Part shown: piece after piece, positions 15,746 to 23,700 of the stretch | How the letters are laid out: every line of letters starts with the position of its first letter | How positions within the stretch are numbered: the stretch's first letter is position 1 | The notes under the pieces: model-generated | Database searches by the model: none | What the model was told of the DNA's origin: nothing | Seen by the model: only the letters and a program-made list of their open reading frames with translations | Assembly (NCBI GenBank): GCA_964250775.1 | Contig: CAXUHK010000001.1 | Span: 4,177-68,176, forward strand | Direction of reading: 5' to 3' | Source of the DNA: CAVRQM01 sp964250775 | GTDB lineage: Bacteria; Pseudomonadota; Alphaproteobacteria; Acetobacterales; Acetobacteraceae | DNA length: 64,000 bases | Translations under genes and position numbers: made by a program

Positions 15746-16869
15746 CAGCCGGCACCGACCGAAGCGACGCGCACGACTTGCGACTGCGCCCCGCCGATGT
15801 CGGCCTTTGCCCCGTTAATTGTCAAGTTTGCGATGTTTGCAATGCCGGGCGAGGCGTTGAAGATGACCTGAGCCAGCTTGTTGTAAGGCAGTGCCGCGCC
15901 CATCGGCAGGCTACCGACATAGGCGGACACTGCCAATGACGCCAAAGTATCAAGCGCCGGCACGGTGTAGCCTGGTGCCGCGACCAGGTTAAACGACACG
16001 CTGGCGTTGACCACGGAAGGTGGCAAGACGGAAAAGCTCGACCCGATTGGGCGAATGGCGTCGATGGCCGCGTAGACGGTCGAGAGCAGGCCAGAGGGCG
16101 GCGCGCCCGACCCGTCATCAACCCAAACGGTAAAAGTGCCAGGGGTGAACACGCCGCCCGCCGTGCTGTTCTCGGCAACGCTCCATGTCAGGTTTTGCTG
16201 CACCTGCTGCACGGCAAAGGCGATGGCTGCCTTTGTGGCGCTAGACCGCGTGTTGATGAAGCCGACAAAGGCCGATCGGGCGGCGGCGTCCGTCTGCGCG
16301 TCGATGCCGTTGGTGAACGCGGCGGCGTTCGTCACGGTGTCGATAAAGGCAAGCGCGGCCGTGGAAAGAGCGATCGTTCCGGCCGCGACGTTGCCTTGCG
16401 TGCCGGCATTTAGCGCCTGAACTGGGAAGACGGCGCTCGCCTGTCCGACCGGGATCGTGTAGCCGCCCAACGTCGCCGAGTAGAACGCCGACGCCGCGTT
16501 GGCGGTCACGGCGAACTGCTGCGTTCCGTCGCTCGTTTTGACGGTTGTTCCGACCGGCACGAAAGCCGCCGCGCTTTCCACGTATCGACCAAAGGTAACG
16601 CTCCCGGTCGCATAGGTCGCGGCGATCCTGGCAAAGCCGAAGTCCGCCAGCCAGCTATCAAGATCCAAGCCGGTCGATGTGGCGGCTCGCGTGACCAGCA
16701 TAACCAGCGAGATCAGCCATTGCATCCACAACGCGACGCTGGCATTAGCTTCCAGGATCGCCCGCAGCGCCGCGCCTGGTGCCAGTTTGAGCACGGCAGT
16801 TGCGGACGATTGCGCAGCCGCCGCCTGTTGCGCGACCCATTGCTGAAACGATTGGAACGACAGGACCAA
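15745..16869 (-). CDS. Baseplate J / gp47-like protein (374 aa)
   Basis: Follows the baseplate wedge pattern: N-terminal helices, 'GSVTFGRYVESAAAFVPVGT' (the conserved 'G.v.f......v.ip.Gt' element) and 'VQALNAGTQGNVAAGTI'. Next come 'NGIDAQTDAAARSAFVGFIN' and a C-terminal domain 'VWVDDGSGAPP...IDAIRPIGS'. It is part of the contractile baseplate and located directly after gp25. Confidence 0.88.
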   Translation of the reverse strand: MVLSFQSFQQWVAQQAAAAQSSATAVLKLAPGAALRAILEANASVALWMQWLISLVMLVTRAATSTGLDLDSWLADFGFARIAATYATGSVTFGRYVESAAAFVPVGTTVKTSDGTQQFAVTANAASAFYSATLGGYTIPVGQASAVFPVQALNAGTQGNVAAGTIALSTAALAFIDTVTNAAAFTNGIDAQTDAAARSAFVGFINTRSSATKAAIAFAVQQVQQNLTWSVAENSTAGGVFTPGTFTVWVDDGSGAPPSGLLSTVYAAIDAIRPIGSSFSVLPPSVVNASVSFNLVAAPGYTVPALDTLASLAVSAYVGSLPMGAALPYNKLAQVIFNASPGIANIANLTINGAKADIGGAQSQVVRVASVGAG

Positions 16870-16873
16870 TGGG

Positions 16874-17236
16874 CTAAACCTTGAACGTCGCTACCTGTTG
16901 CGCGCCCGAATTGGCGTCCGTGTATGTGATACTCAGGAACACCGAGCCTGTCCCGTCAGATACGGCCGTCGCGGTGGGCGGCGGCGTCCGCGCCACGCCG
17001 GCCTCCTGCAACATCTGCCCGCGCGCGATGCCAGCAATGCGCGCGGCATCCGCCGGCTGTCCGATCATGGCGGGGAGGCCAGCACCATAGCCGAGATGCC
17101 AGATGTAGTTTCCCGGTATCGTCATCAGCCGGCGAAGCACGCGCTGAAGCGTCTCGTCCGCGCTGTGCGCCAAAAGCAAATCGCCATCCGCCGCTAATTG
17201 CAAATCGGAGCCGAATTGGTGCCAGAAATCGGCCAT
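16874..17236 (-). CDS. gp25-like baseplate wedge protein (120 aa)
   Basis: The start is MADFWHQFGSDLQLAADGDL. 'ETLQRVLRRLMTIPGNYIWH' and 'GYGAGLPAMIGQ' match the GPW/gp25 family, which carries the E-P-R-like core strand and connects to gpJ. Only 4 bp from gpJ. The family is diagnostic of contractile injection machines. Confidence 0.82.
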   Translation of the reverse strand: MADFWHQFGSDLQLAADGDLLLAHSADETLQRVLRRLMTIPGNYIWHLGYGAGLPAMIGQPADAARIAGIARGQMLQEAGVARTPPPTATAVSDGTGSVFLSITYTDANSGAQQVATFKV

Positions 17237-17240
17237 TGGT

Positions 17241-17843
17241 TTATTCCGGGTCTGGATTGGACGGACCGGCGGTCTGCCCGCCTTGCGGGTCGCCGTGCGT
17301 GTGGCCGTTGAACGCGCCGCGCAGCCGGTCGAGAGAGCCGTGACGGTCGCTGACATCGCCGTTCGCCATGAACGGCCCATCCACGTGCAGCGGTCCACGC
17401 ACGTAAACCGTCCCGTCCGAGCACATGCGCAGCACCGATCCCGACTTGTGAACAAACCCGGCCTCTCCCGCCTGCCAAGGCGTTTGCGCAGTCGAAGGAG
17501 AACCGTTCAGCGTGCCAGGTAAACCGGCTGGGACAACCGGGATAACCGAGACGTCGGAATGGGCAAATCCGACCACGATGTAGTGGCCGCCGTCGCCGAG
17601 GTCAGGCACCAGGAGGGCGTTCATGCCGACATCCGGGATGACAACCGCAGTCATGCTCGCGCCCGCGCCGGACTGCGCGACTGGCAGCCAGCCGGACTGG
17701 ACGCCTTCCGGTTGGATCGTCACCTTCACCGCCGGCCGGGTCGGATCAACGCTCGTGACCACACCCCATCGGTTCACGCCTTGCCGCGCGTCGCCGGCCG
17801 CCGCGTGCGACTTGATGCCGTTAATGAGCCGGTCAATGCTCAT
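17241..17843 (-). CDS. Baseplate assembly protein V-like spike (200 aa)
   Basis: 'RWGVVTSVDPTRPAVKVTIQ' is an OB-fold start as in gpV. 'LPVAQSGAGASMTAVVIPDV' and 'NALLVPDLGDGGHYIVVGF' follow, with a C-terminal beta-prism-like stretch ending in HTHGDPQGG. The HTH(G) near the end is typical of spike metal-binding tips. The ATG overlaps the gpD-like stop by 4 bp. Confidence 0.85.
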   Translation of the reverse strand: MSIDRLINGIKSHAAAGDARQGVNRWGVVTSVDPTRPAVKVTIQPEGVQSGWLPVAQSGAGASMTAVVIPDVGMNALLVPDLGDGGHYIVVGFAHSDVSVIPVVPAGLPGTLNGSPSTAQTPWQAGEAGFVHKSGSVLRMCSDGTVYVRGPLHVDGPFMANGDVSDRHGSLDRLRGAFNGHTHGDPQGGQTAGPSNPDPE

Positions 17844-18991
17844 GCCAAGGTCGCCTGCGAGCCGGTTGAATGGTTCTTGACACGGGCGTTCATCAAAAAC
17901 CCGGTCTGGTCGATGCTGCGCTCGATGCTGTCGACGTAATAAAATTGATCCCACTCCGACGCGGTGCCGGTAATTTGGATCATAGCGCGCGGGCTGAACG
18001 TCAGGTCGCCTGATGCATCGAACGTGGCAACTCGCTCGTGCTTGGTGATGTCGACAAGCAGGGCGTTGGCGAGTTGCTGCGCCGCATCTTCGGTCATGTT
18101 CGGCCTGACCACGACGTATCTCTGCGGCGGGTCTTTGAGGTTCTTCAAAGCCGAACGGGCGCGCGCCGTTTTCGTGAATGCCTTGCCCTTTTTGGAGTGC
18201 CAGGACCGGACTTCCACCACGACATCTTTAGCGATCGTCATGGACCGTTCCAGGCGCAGGTTCATGACGTTGCAGGACGCGAAGCCGCCATGGGACGGCA
18301 CCCACTGCACCGGGTAGACGACCGCGCCCGGCGGCGGGGCCACGTTGAACACGTTGGGAGCGGCGGGAGACAGCGTGCTCGACGGGTGGGCGTGCAGCGT
18401 GGTCCCGGTCACATACAGGTCGTATCCTTCGCGTTGCGCGAGATTGACCAGCAAATCCCACTCGGTTGTGCTGTGATGAAACTGCCCAAGCGTCATCTGG
18501 TCGTGGTCGTTCTGGTAGAACCGCCCAGCCGGCGTGGTCGTGGGGGTTACATCCGCCTGCATCTGATGCCGACCGGCAATGATCGTCACAATTTCCGAGA
18601 ACGTTTTGTTTAAAAATGTTTCTTGCGTCTTGGTTTCGATCAAAGCCGCAGTCAGGTCGCGCCCTTCGACATGAACCGTTCCGCCCTCCATATCGACGCT
18701 CGCCTGGTCCACTTTGCCAATGATGAGCGACTGCCAATTGAGCGGTTGGTTTGGCAGCACAAAGCACACTTGCACGTCGATGAGGGGCGCGTTCGATCCC
18801 CACCAGCCAGGACCGTAGGCCGGATCGGCATACAGCGCGAACGTCGCGTCAAAGCGATCCGCCTGATACCAGTTGTTAGACGTGACGTGCGCCTCGATCG
18901 CACCGGGGATCGGGACACCGTTCGTGAGTACCCGGAGCAAGGGCGCGCGAACGCCACCAGTTGCAAAGGCCGGGCCGGTAGTGCCGCTCAT
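17840..18991 (-). CDS. Tail hub protein, late control D-like (383 aa)
   Basis: Pattern of gpD/gp27 hubs: 'NNWYQADRFDATFALYADPA' early, 'GKVDQASVDMEGGTVHVEGR' plus 'DLTAAL' (residues 91-118). Then 'SEIVTIIAGRH', 'EWDLLVNLAQREGYDLYVTG' and a C-terminal 'VDSIERSIDQTGFLMNARVK'. It sits between gpX and gpV as expected. It would form the trimeric hub between spike and tube. Confidence 0.85.
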   Translation of the reverse strand: MSGTTGPAFATGGVRAPLLRVLTNGVPIPGAIEAHVTSNNWYQADRFDATFALYADPAYGPGWWGSNAPLIDVQVCFVLPNQPLNWQSLIIGKVDQASVDMEGGTVHVEGRDLTAALIETKTQETFLNKTFSEIVTIIAGRHQMQADVTPTTTPAGRFYQNDHDQMTLGQFHHSTTEWDLLVNLAQREGYDLYVTGTTLHAHPSSTLSPAAPNVFNVAPPPGAVVYPVQWVPSHGGFASCNVMNLRLERSMTIAKDVVVEVRSWHSKKGKAFTKTARARSALKNLKDPPQRYVVVRPNMTEDAAQQLANALLVDITKHERVATFDASGDLTFSPRAMIQITGTASEWDQFYYVDSIERSIDQTGFLMNARVKNHSTGSQATLA

Positions 18992-19170
18992 TGGGGAGGG
19001 ATGCCGCCTGTCTGTGACAGGTCCGGTTGTGGCACCGTCAGCACCGTCAAGCCAGGCAGAACGAAGTCACGGAAGTTGTTGGCCCGCGCCAAGCGAATAG
19101 CTTGCGTGGCGTCGCCCAGCGTGCGCGCGGCGATATGGAACAGGTCGCCTGATGTGGTGATCGTGCTCAC
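18988..19170 (-). CDS. Tail protein X-like, LysM-type (60 aa)
   Basis: GTG start overlapping the upstream stop (GTGA, 19167-19170). 'TSGDLFHIAARTLGDATQAI', then 'RANNF' and 'LPGLTVLTVPQPD' fit a LysM-like gpX module that joins hub and tape measure. Short but complete. Confidence 0.75.
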   Translation of the reverse strand: MSTITTSGDLFHIAARTLGDATQAIRLARANNFRDFVLPGLTVLTVPQPDLSQTGGIPPQ

Positions 19171-19982
19171 GGCAAGGCTCCGGTGATGTTGCTGACCGCC
19201 CGGCCGACGTATCCCAGCGCCGCCTGCCCGGCCGCCGCTATGCCGCTGTTGCCGACCGCGGCGGAAAGCGCGCCCGCAGCTTGTAGCGGGTCCGTCGTGC
19301 CGAGCAAATTGGACGCGCCCCCGAGCGCGCCCAGCGCCCCGTTGGCCGCGCCGGACACGCCCGCCAACGCGCCCTGCGCGACCCCCAGGTTCGCCAGCAG
19401 GGCCACCGACGCGCTTGACCCTCCCGTGAGCACGGATATGGCTCGCGCGCCCTGCTGCGCCGTCTGTAGGGCCGTGGACGCGCCGGACAGCGCGGCGGGC
19501 AGGCCGATGCCCGTGGCGCTGGATAGGTCGTCGAGCACCTGCCCGAGCAGGGTGGGAGGCTGGTCGCTCAACGTGGCGGACAGGTCGTAAAGCAGCTCGC
19601 ACGACACCCGGTAGTCCACGCGGCCGGGAGCCATGTCGGTTGACGTGAAATCCGAGATGACGACGCTGTAGACGTGCGCGCCCCACGACAGCGTGACCGG
19701 CTGCCCGGCCACCCGCATCTCGTCCACGAGCAGCGCCCGCGTCGCGGCGTCCGGGGAAAGGAACATGCCGGACCACGAGATTGCGTGGTCGTCGCGGCCC
19801 ATCGCGTCGATCACGCGCCCGCCGCCCGGCAGCTTGTGGACCCTGACCGATTGCGCGCCGCCCCACGGGATGCTCGCCGGCAGCTCGAACCCAGAGAAGG
19901 TGACGCTGCCCAGCGTGACGCCGCCGGACGCCCCGAACAGCACGTCGGACACGGCGGAGACCTGGGAGAGGAAGCCGCTCAT
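19167..19982 (-). CDS. Baseplate/tail protein with DNA-circularisation-like N-terminus (271 aa)
   Basis: Residues 25-130 ('TFSGFELPASIPWGGAQSVR', 'HKLPGGGRVIDAMGRDDHAI', 'SWGAHVYSVVISDF') follow the short beta-rich N-terminal domain of phage 'DNA circulation'/baseplate proteins. The rest is low-complexity Ala/Gly/Leu. Placed between tape measure and gpX, so most likely part of the hub or tube-initiator complex. Confidence 0.65.
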   Translation of the reverse strand: MSGFLSQVSAVSDVLFGASGGVTLGSVTFSGFELPASIPWGGAQSVRVHKLPGGGRVIDAMGRDDHAISWSGMFLSPDAATRALLVDEMRVAGQPVTLSWGAHVYSVVISDFTSTDMAPGRVDYRVSCELLYDLSATLSDQPPTLLGQVLDDLSSATGIGLPAALSGASTALQTAQQGARAISVLTGGSSASVALLANLGVAQGALAGVSGAANGALGALGGASNLLGTTDPLQAAGALSAAVGNSGIAAAGQAALGYVGRAVSNITGALP

Positions 19983-22231
19983 TGCCCGTAGTATCCGAAT
20001 TGGGACGGCAAATCGACGCGGGTATCCGGCGCGCTGCCGCCGGCGGCCGGGCGCGAAAGCTGGCGCGCTGCGTTGGCGTTGGCGCCGTTGGCAATGTCGC
20101 GGCTGTTCGTGACGACGACGGGGACCGGGGCCGTGCTCGCGGTCGGGCGAGGGGGAGCCGGCGCTTTCAGCGCACCCGTCAGAAAGTCGCGTTTGCCGCT
20201 CACCACGCCGCCAATGACATCGAACAGGCCGGCTTGGCCGCCTTTGCCATCAGAAATGTTCAATCCCTTGTTGCCGATCAAATCGTCAAAATACGAGATA
20301 GCTTTGGCGACGCCCATAATGCTGACTGCGAGCGCGGCAAATCCCGCAACCGGCGACGTCAGCAGTGCCATCGCACCAGCGGCGACCGTGCCGAACCCAA
20401 ACGCAGCGACGCCATAAGCCACGCCTTCAAGGGCTATGCGTGAACCGTCCGGGTTTTTTTTTGCCCAATCCCCGATTGCGTTTACGTCTTTTGTCAAATA
20501 GTCCAACGCCTCCATTGCCGGCTTCATCGACGGGTTTCCAAGGGAAAGCTGTAACGCCTCGACTGAAGCTGTGAACGTTTTTCCCGCTACTTCCGGGTTG
20601 TTCGCAACCTGCGTTCCGTAAGCGTCGCGTTTTCCTGCCCTATCTACCGCAGCGCGATCTCGAAGGATCAATGGCAGGTTCCGCAACACTTCAACAATGA
20701 AATTGCCGCCCGGTATTCGGCTGGTAATCTGCTGGGCAAGGGCCGCTTCTTGTTGCAGCTTTCCCTTTTCGTCCGCGCCGTTATAAATCGCACCGTAGTT
20801 CTGGCGGAGATACGCCTGCATCTTTGGGCGCAAATCCTGCGTTATGAACTTAACCGGGTCATTGCGAATGTCAGCCAAGTTTCCTTGGTCCATCGCGCCC
20901 GGCAGCAGCATGAACTGACCAAGGCCGGACTTACGGGCCATAGCTGGGTCTTTGCTGACGATGCCCATGTCTTGCAGCAGATGATAGGCTGCTTCCGACA
21001 TGCGCCCGGCGGAGAACTGCATCCCAAAGCCCTGCAACCCCTTGCCGGCTCCGGCGCTCCCCATCGACATTTGCAATGCCAGCATATCGGCGAACATCGC
21101 TTGGTCGCCAACCATGGCGGCATTAATGCCGCCCGCCTTCAAGAATTGGTAGAGCTGCGACGGACCGACCTGCCCGTGCGTGACGATCGCCGCCGTCTGC
21201 GCCGCCTTGATGAAGCCGGCCAGCGCCGAGCCGTCGATTTCCTCCTGCCCCGTCTGCTCGTTCAAACGCGACAGCACGCCGCGATACTCGCCGGCCCGTA
21301 TCGCGCTCATTAGCTCATCGCCGCCGCCCTTGTGGCCGGTCGCGTCGAGCACGACGCCAAGGCGGGCGAAATCTGGCATCAAGTCGGTCGCGCTTTTGGT
21401 GTCCTGCAACACCGTCATCAACTTCGACACAAGCGCAAGGTTGTCGAGCGCGCCCGTGCCGGGGCTTGCCTTTTGCGTGTCGAACGATGCTTTGACTGCG
21501 GCATCCAGGCCCGCGTCGTCGAACCCTTGCGTCATCATGCCGGCTTTAGTCGCGCCCATCCGCATGACGGGATCGGCAATCGATTTTAAAAGCTCATAGC
21601 CGGCAAACGTGTAGACCGCGCCCTCGGTAGCGGCACTTTGCATTGAGCCTTGCGAAAACATCGGACCTTGCGGCTGATTGCCGAACGGGCTTGGCCGCGA
21701 CCCGTTGTTTCCGCCGCCACCGCCGCCGAACCCGCTAGGCGGGATGTTCAGCGGGATATAGGGATACGGACTGCCAAGAGGCGAACCAAATCCACCACCA
21801 CTGCCGCCAGGACCAGCCAAAGCGAGAGTGCCGCCGCTAGGTGCCGGCAGAGCGAACGGAATAGACGGCAGAGCGCGTGGGCCAAACTGCCCGCCGCCCG
21901 AAGCCACGGGGCCAACCGGGATCGCCAGCGGAACCGGCCCGACGCGAGCGGACGGCGAAGCGACCGGCTGCGCGGGATACCGCTGCTCCGCCATGCGTCC
22001 GCCAGCCGCAGCCGCTTCCTGCATCGCCCGCGCGGTTTTCTGCCACTGCTCCGCGATGCCGGAACTCGCCGTCTTGAACTTCGCCGCCGCGCCGGCCATG
22101 CCGTTCAGCGACGCCTGGCATTCTTTCAACAGGTCGCGCAGCACGCCGAACGTCTCTGACAGGGCTTTCGCTTCCGGGCCGATGTTGCCCGTAAGGGACA
22201 GCTTCATGCCAATCGCATAAACTTCCTGCAT
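19979..22231 (-). CDS. Tail tape measure protein (750 aa)
   Basis: The N-terminus is a long helix ('GPEAKALSETFGVLRDLLKE', 'AEQWQKTARAMQEAA'). A Pro/Gly-rich linker follows, then a large helical core ('AYHLLQDMGIVSKDPAMARK'). A hydrophobic membrane-like segment spans about residues 600-650 ('GVAAFGFGTVAAGAMALLTS'), then a Pro-rich tail. Length, helicity and position after the frameshifted chaperone fit a tape measure; 750 aa would suggest a tail of roughly 100 nm by the usual 0.15 nm per residue. Confidence 0.8.
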   Translation of the reverse strand: MQEVYAIGMKLSLTGNIGPEAKALSETFGVLRDLLKECQASLNGMAGAAAKFKTASSGIAEQWQKTARAMQEAAAAGGRMAEQRYPAQPVASPSARVGPVPLAIPVGPVASGGGQFGPRALPSIPFALPAPSGGTLALAGPGGSGGGFGSPLGSPYPYIPLNIPPSGFGGGGGGNNGSRPSPFGNQPQGPMFSQGSMQSAATEGAVYTFAGYELLKSIADPVMRMGATKAGMMTQGFDDAGLDAAVKASFDTQKASPGTGALDNLALVSKLMTVLQDTKSATDLMPDFARLGVVLDATGHKGGGDELMSAIRAGEYRGVLSRLNEQTGQEEIDGSALAGFIKAAQTAAIVTHGQVGPSQLYQFLKAGGINAAMVGDQAMFADMLALQMSMGSAGAGKGLQGFGMQFSAGRMSEAAYHLLQDMGIVSKDPAMARKSGLGQFMLLPGAMDQGNLADIRNDPVKFITQDLRPKMQAYLRQNYGAIYNGADEKGKLQQEAALAQQITSRIPGGNFIVEVLRNLPLILRDRAAVDRAGKRDAYGTQVANNPEVAGKTFTASVEALQLSLGNPSMKPAMEALDYLTKDVNAIGDWAKKNPDGSRIALEGVAYGVAAFGFGTVAAGAMALLTSPVAGFAALAVSIMGVAKAISYFDDLIGNKGLNISDGKGGQAGLFDVIGGVVSGKRDFLTGALKAPAPPRPTASTAPVPVVVTNSRDIANGANANAARQLSRPAAGGSAPDTRVDLPSQFGYYGQ

Positions 22232-22770
22232 TACCTGTTCCCCACAGGCTTACCGGAAATGGCTGCCTCGATTGCGTGCCCCACGATGTCTCGCACCACG
22301 GGAGCCATGTGGTAGCCAGCGCCACCAATAAACGAGCGTGGGGGCACGCGGGCGTCGCCAAGCTCCTGCACCGCGGCGACCATGCCGATGTCAACCGCCT
22401 TGCCGGTGGCCGGATCGTCGACCATGGCGTGCTTCACGCCGATGACCGCCTCGTGCTCGAAGCCCTTTGTCAAGACGGTGTATTCGATGGCGTCCCGAAG
22501 CGCGCCGCTCCGCAGCAACGGATCGTTCTCGCTGTAGCCTTGCGCGACGCGCTGTTCCTTAGTGGCTTCGGCAAGTTCAGCCCACGCGGCGAACGGTCCC
22601 TCGGCTTCCTGATACGTGCCGATGCGGTGCTGGGCTTCCTTCACAATCCGGCGCGAACCGCGTTCCAGCGCCAACTTTCCGGCCGCCTTCACCGCAAGTG
22701 GCATCCGGTCGAGAATGCCAATGAACTCATCGAGGGAGATTTCTACTGCCGCCAAGACATCGCCCCCCAA
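22231..22770 (-). CDS. Minor tail / virion protein (179 aa)
   Basis: The outermost start is TTG 22770; TTG 22755 is preceded by GGGGGG and may be the real one. 'LDRMPLAVKAAGKLALERGS' and 'IVKEAQHRIGTYQEAEGPFA' precede 'PLLRSGALRDAIEYTV' and 'VPPRSFIGGAGYHMAP'. The latter recalls the 'LRdSI...PaRPFl' layout of gp10-like/virion morphogenesis proteins. It overlaps the end of the frameshift extension, between chaperone and tape measure. Confidence 0.6.
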   Translation of the reverse strand: MGGDVLAAVEISLDEFIGILDRMPLAVKAAGKLALERGSRRIVKEAQHRIGTYQEAEGPFAAWAELAEATKEQRVAQGYSENDPLLRSGALRDAIEYTVLTKGFEHEAVIGVKHAMVDDPATGKAVDIGMVAAVQELGDARVPPRSFIGGAGYHMAPVVRDIVGHAIEAAISGKPVGNR

Positions 22771-23233
22771 TCAAAGGTTTGCCCGTCCAATTCGCCGTGC
22801 GCAATCAGCCACGCCACCCGACGCACGCGAGACATCGCCATCGCCTCTGGATACGACACCCCGCACTTCACGAGTTGGACGACCTCGCGCAACACGGGAT
22901 GTCTACTCAGTTTTTTGCGGCGTCCGCTTCCGCGTTCTCGGCGGGCGCAGCTTCTGGCGTCTCCGGGAACAGCACGCCCCGCACGGCGGCAAGGCCCGCG
23001 TTGCCGAGCTTCATGCCCAGCGCCTTGACCTGGGGCTTGCTGGTGGGCATTAGGACCGGCACGCCGTCAATGGTGCGAACGCTGGCAACCGTCATCGCGA
23101 GTTGCATCCACGCGGGATTGCGCGCCGTGTCTCCAGCCGCTTCGAGCAAATCGAACAGATCGCCAACGCCGATCGACTGAATGACCAGCTCGCGTCCGTC
23201 CGCGTCCTTTACCGTCGTCTGCGGATCGGCCAT
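22743..23233 (-). CDS. Tail assembly chaperone, long form by -1 frameshift (163 aa, G-T type)
   Basis: The short product ends ...GCA AAA AAC TGA. The heptamer A AAA AAC (22910-22916) lies in the correct phase for -1 slippage. A shift there reads on for 55 codons (LSRHPVLREVVQLVKCGVSY ... WLIAHGELDGQTFDWGAMSW) to TAG at 22743-22745. The extension has the 'R...W..A.GE..G..FDW..M.W' look of T-type domains. Lambda G/GT and P2 E/E' work this way. Extension seen in sequence; use in vivo inferred. Confidence 0.8.
22907..23233 (-). CDS. Tail assembly chaperone, short form (108 aa, G type)
   Basis: MADPQTTVKDADGRELVIQS is a small beta start, followed by 'GVGDLFDLLEAAGDTARN' and 'WMQLAMTVASVRTIDGVPVL'. 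The tail is acidic Ala/Glu-rich and ends K-N at the slippery site. It is encoded directly after the tube gene and before the tape measure, the fixed place of G-type chaperones. Confidence 0.8.
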   Translation of the reverse strand: MADPQTTVKDADGRELVIQSIGVGDLFDLLEAAGDTARNPAWMQLAMTVASVRTIDGVPVLMPTSKPQVKALGMKLGNAGLAAVRGVLFPETPEAAPAENAEADAAKN

Positions 23234-23682
23234 CAGATTTGCTTTCGGCCGGACGCAGAACCTTCGACCTTCTGCATAACCTTCTTGTCGCCTTCCCAGC
23301 GGCCGGCATCGGTGATCTTGATAGCGACATCGGCATATACAAAGGTCGTGACCGCGCCGCTCGGTTCCGTCACATACTGATACATCGTGCCGAACTGCAT
23401 GATCCCGCTGGTATACCAGCCGTTGTCAATGCCGGATTGCAGCGTGTCGAGGCCTGGGTTGCCACGATCCACGTCGAAGGAGAACGACCAGTTGCGCGGC
23501 AAGTGGGCCTCAAGCGTCTTGCCCGTTAGCAAAGTGCTGGTTACGGTCGTATAAGCTGGCTTGGCATCGAACGCGGTGCAGTTCGAGAGGTCCACCCGGC
23601 CGCCGGGGGCGTTAGGATGCACCAAAACGACCGTGACATCACGACCAAACGAGAAACCGCCAAAGGTCGGCGTGGTGGGCAT
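23233..23682 (-). CDS. Phage tail tube protein (149 aa)
   Basis: A beta-rich protein of typical size. 'FGGFSFGRDVTVVLVHPNAP', 'RNWSFSFDVDRGNPGLDTLQ' and 'YQYVTEPSGAVTTFVYADVA' precede 'KITDAGRWEGDKKVMQKVEG'. The 'W.gdk....kveG..sG.k' ending is frequent in contractile tube proteins. Lies immediately downstream of the sheath. Confidence 0.85.
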   Translation of the reverse strand: MPTTPTFGGFSFGRDVTVVLVHPNAPGGRVDLSNCTAFDAKPAYTTVTSTLLTGKTLEAHLPRNWSFSFDVDRGNPGLDTLQSGIDNGWYTSGIMQFGTMYQYVTEPSGAVTTFVYADVAIKITDAGRWEGDKKVMQKVEGSASGRKQI

Positions 23683-23700
23683 TTCAGGCGTCCTTCTCGG

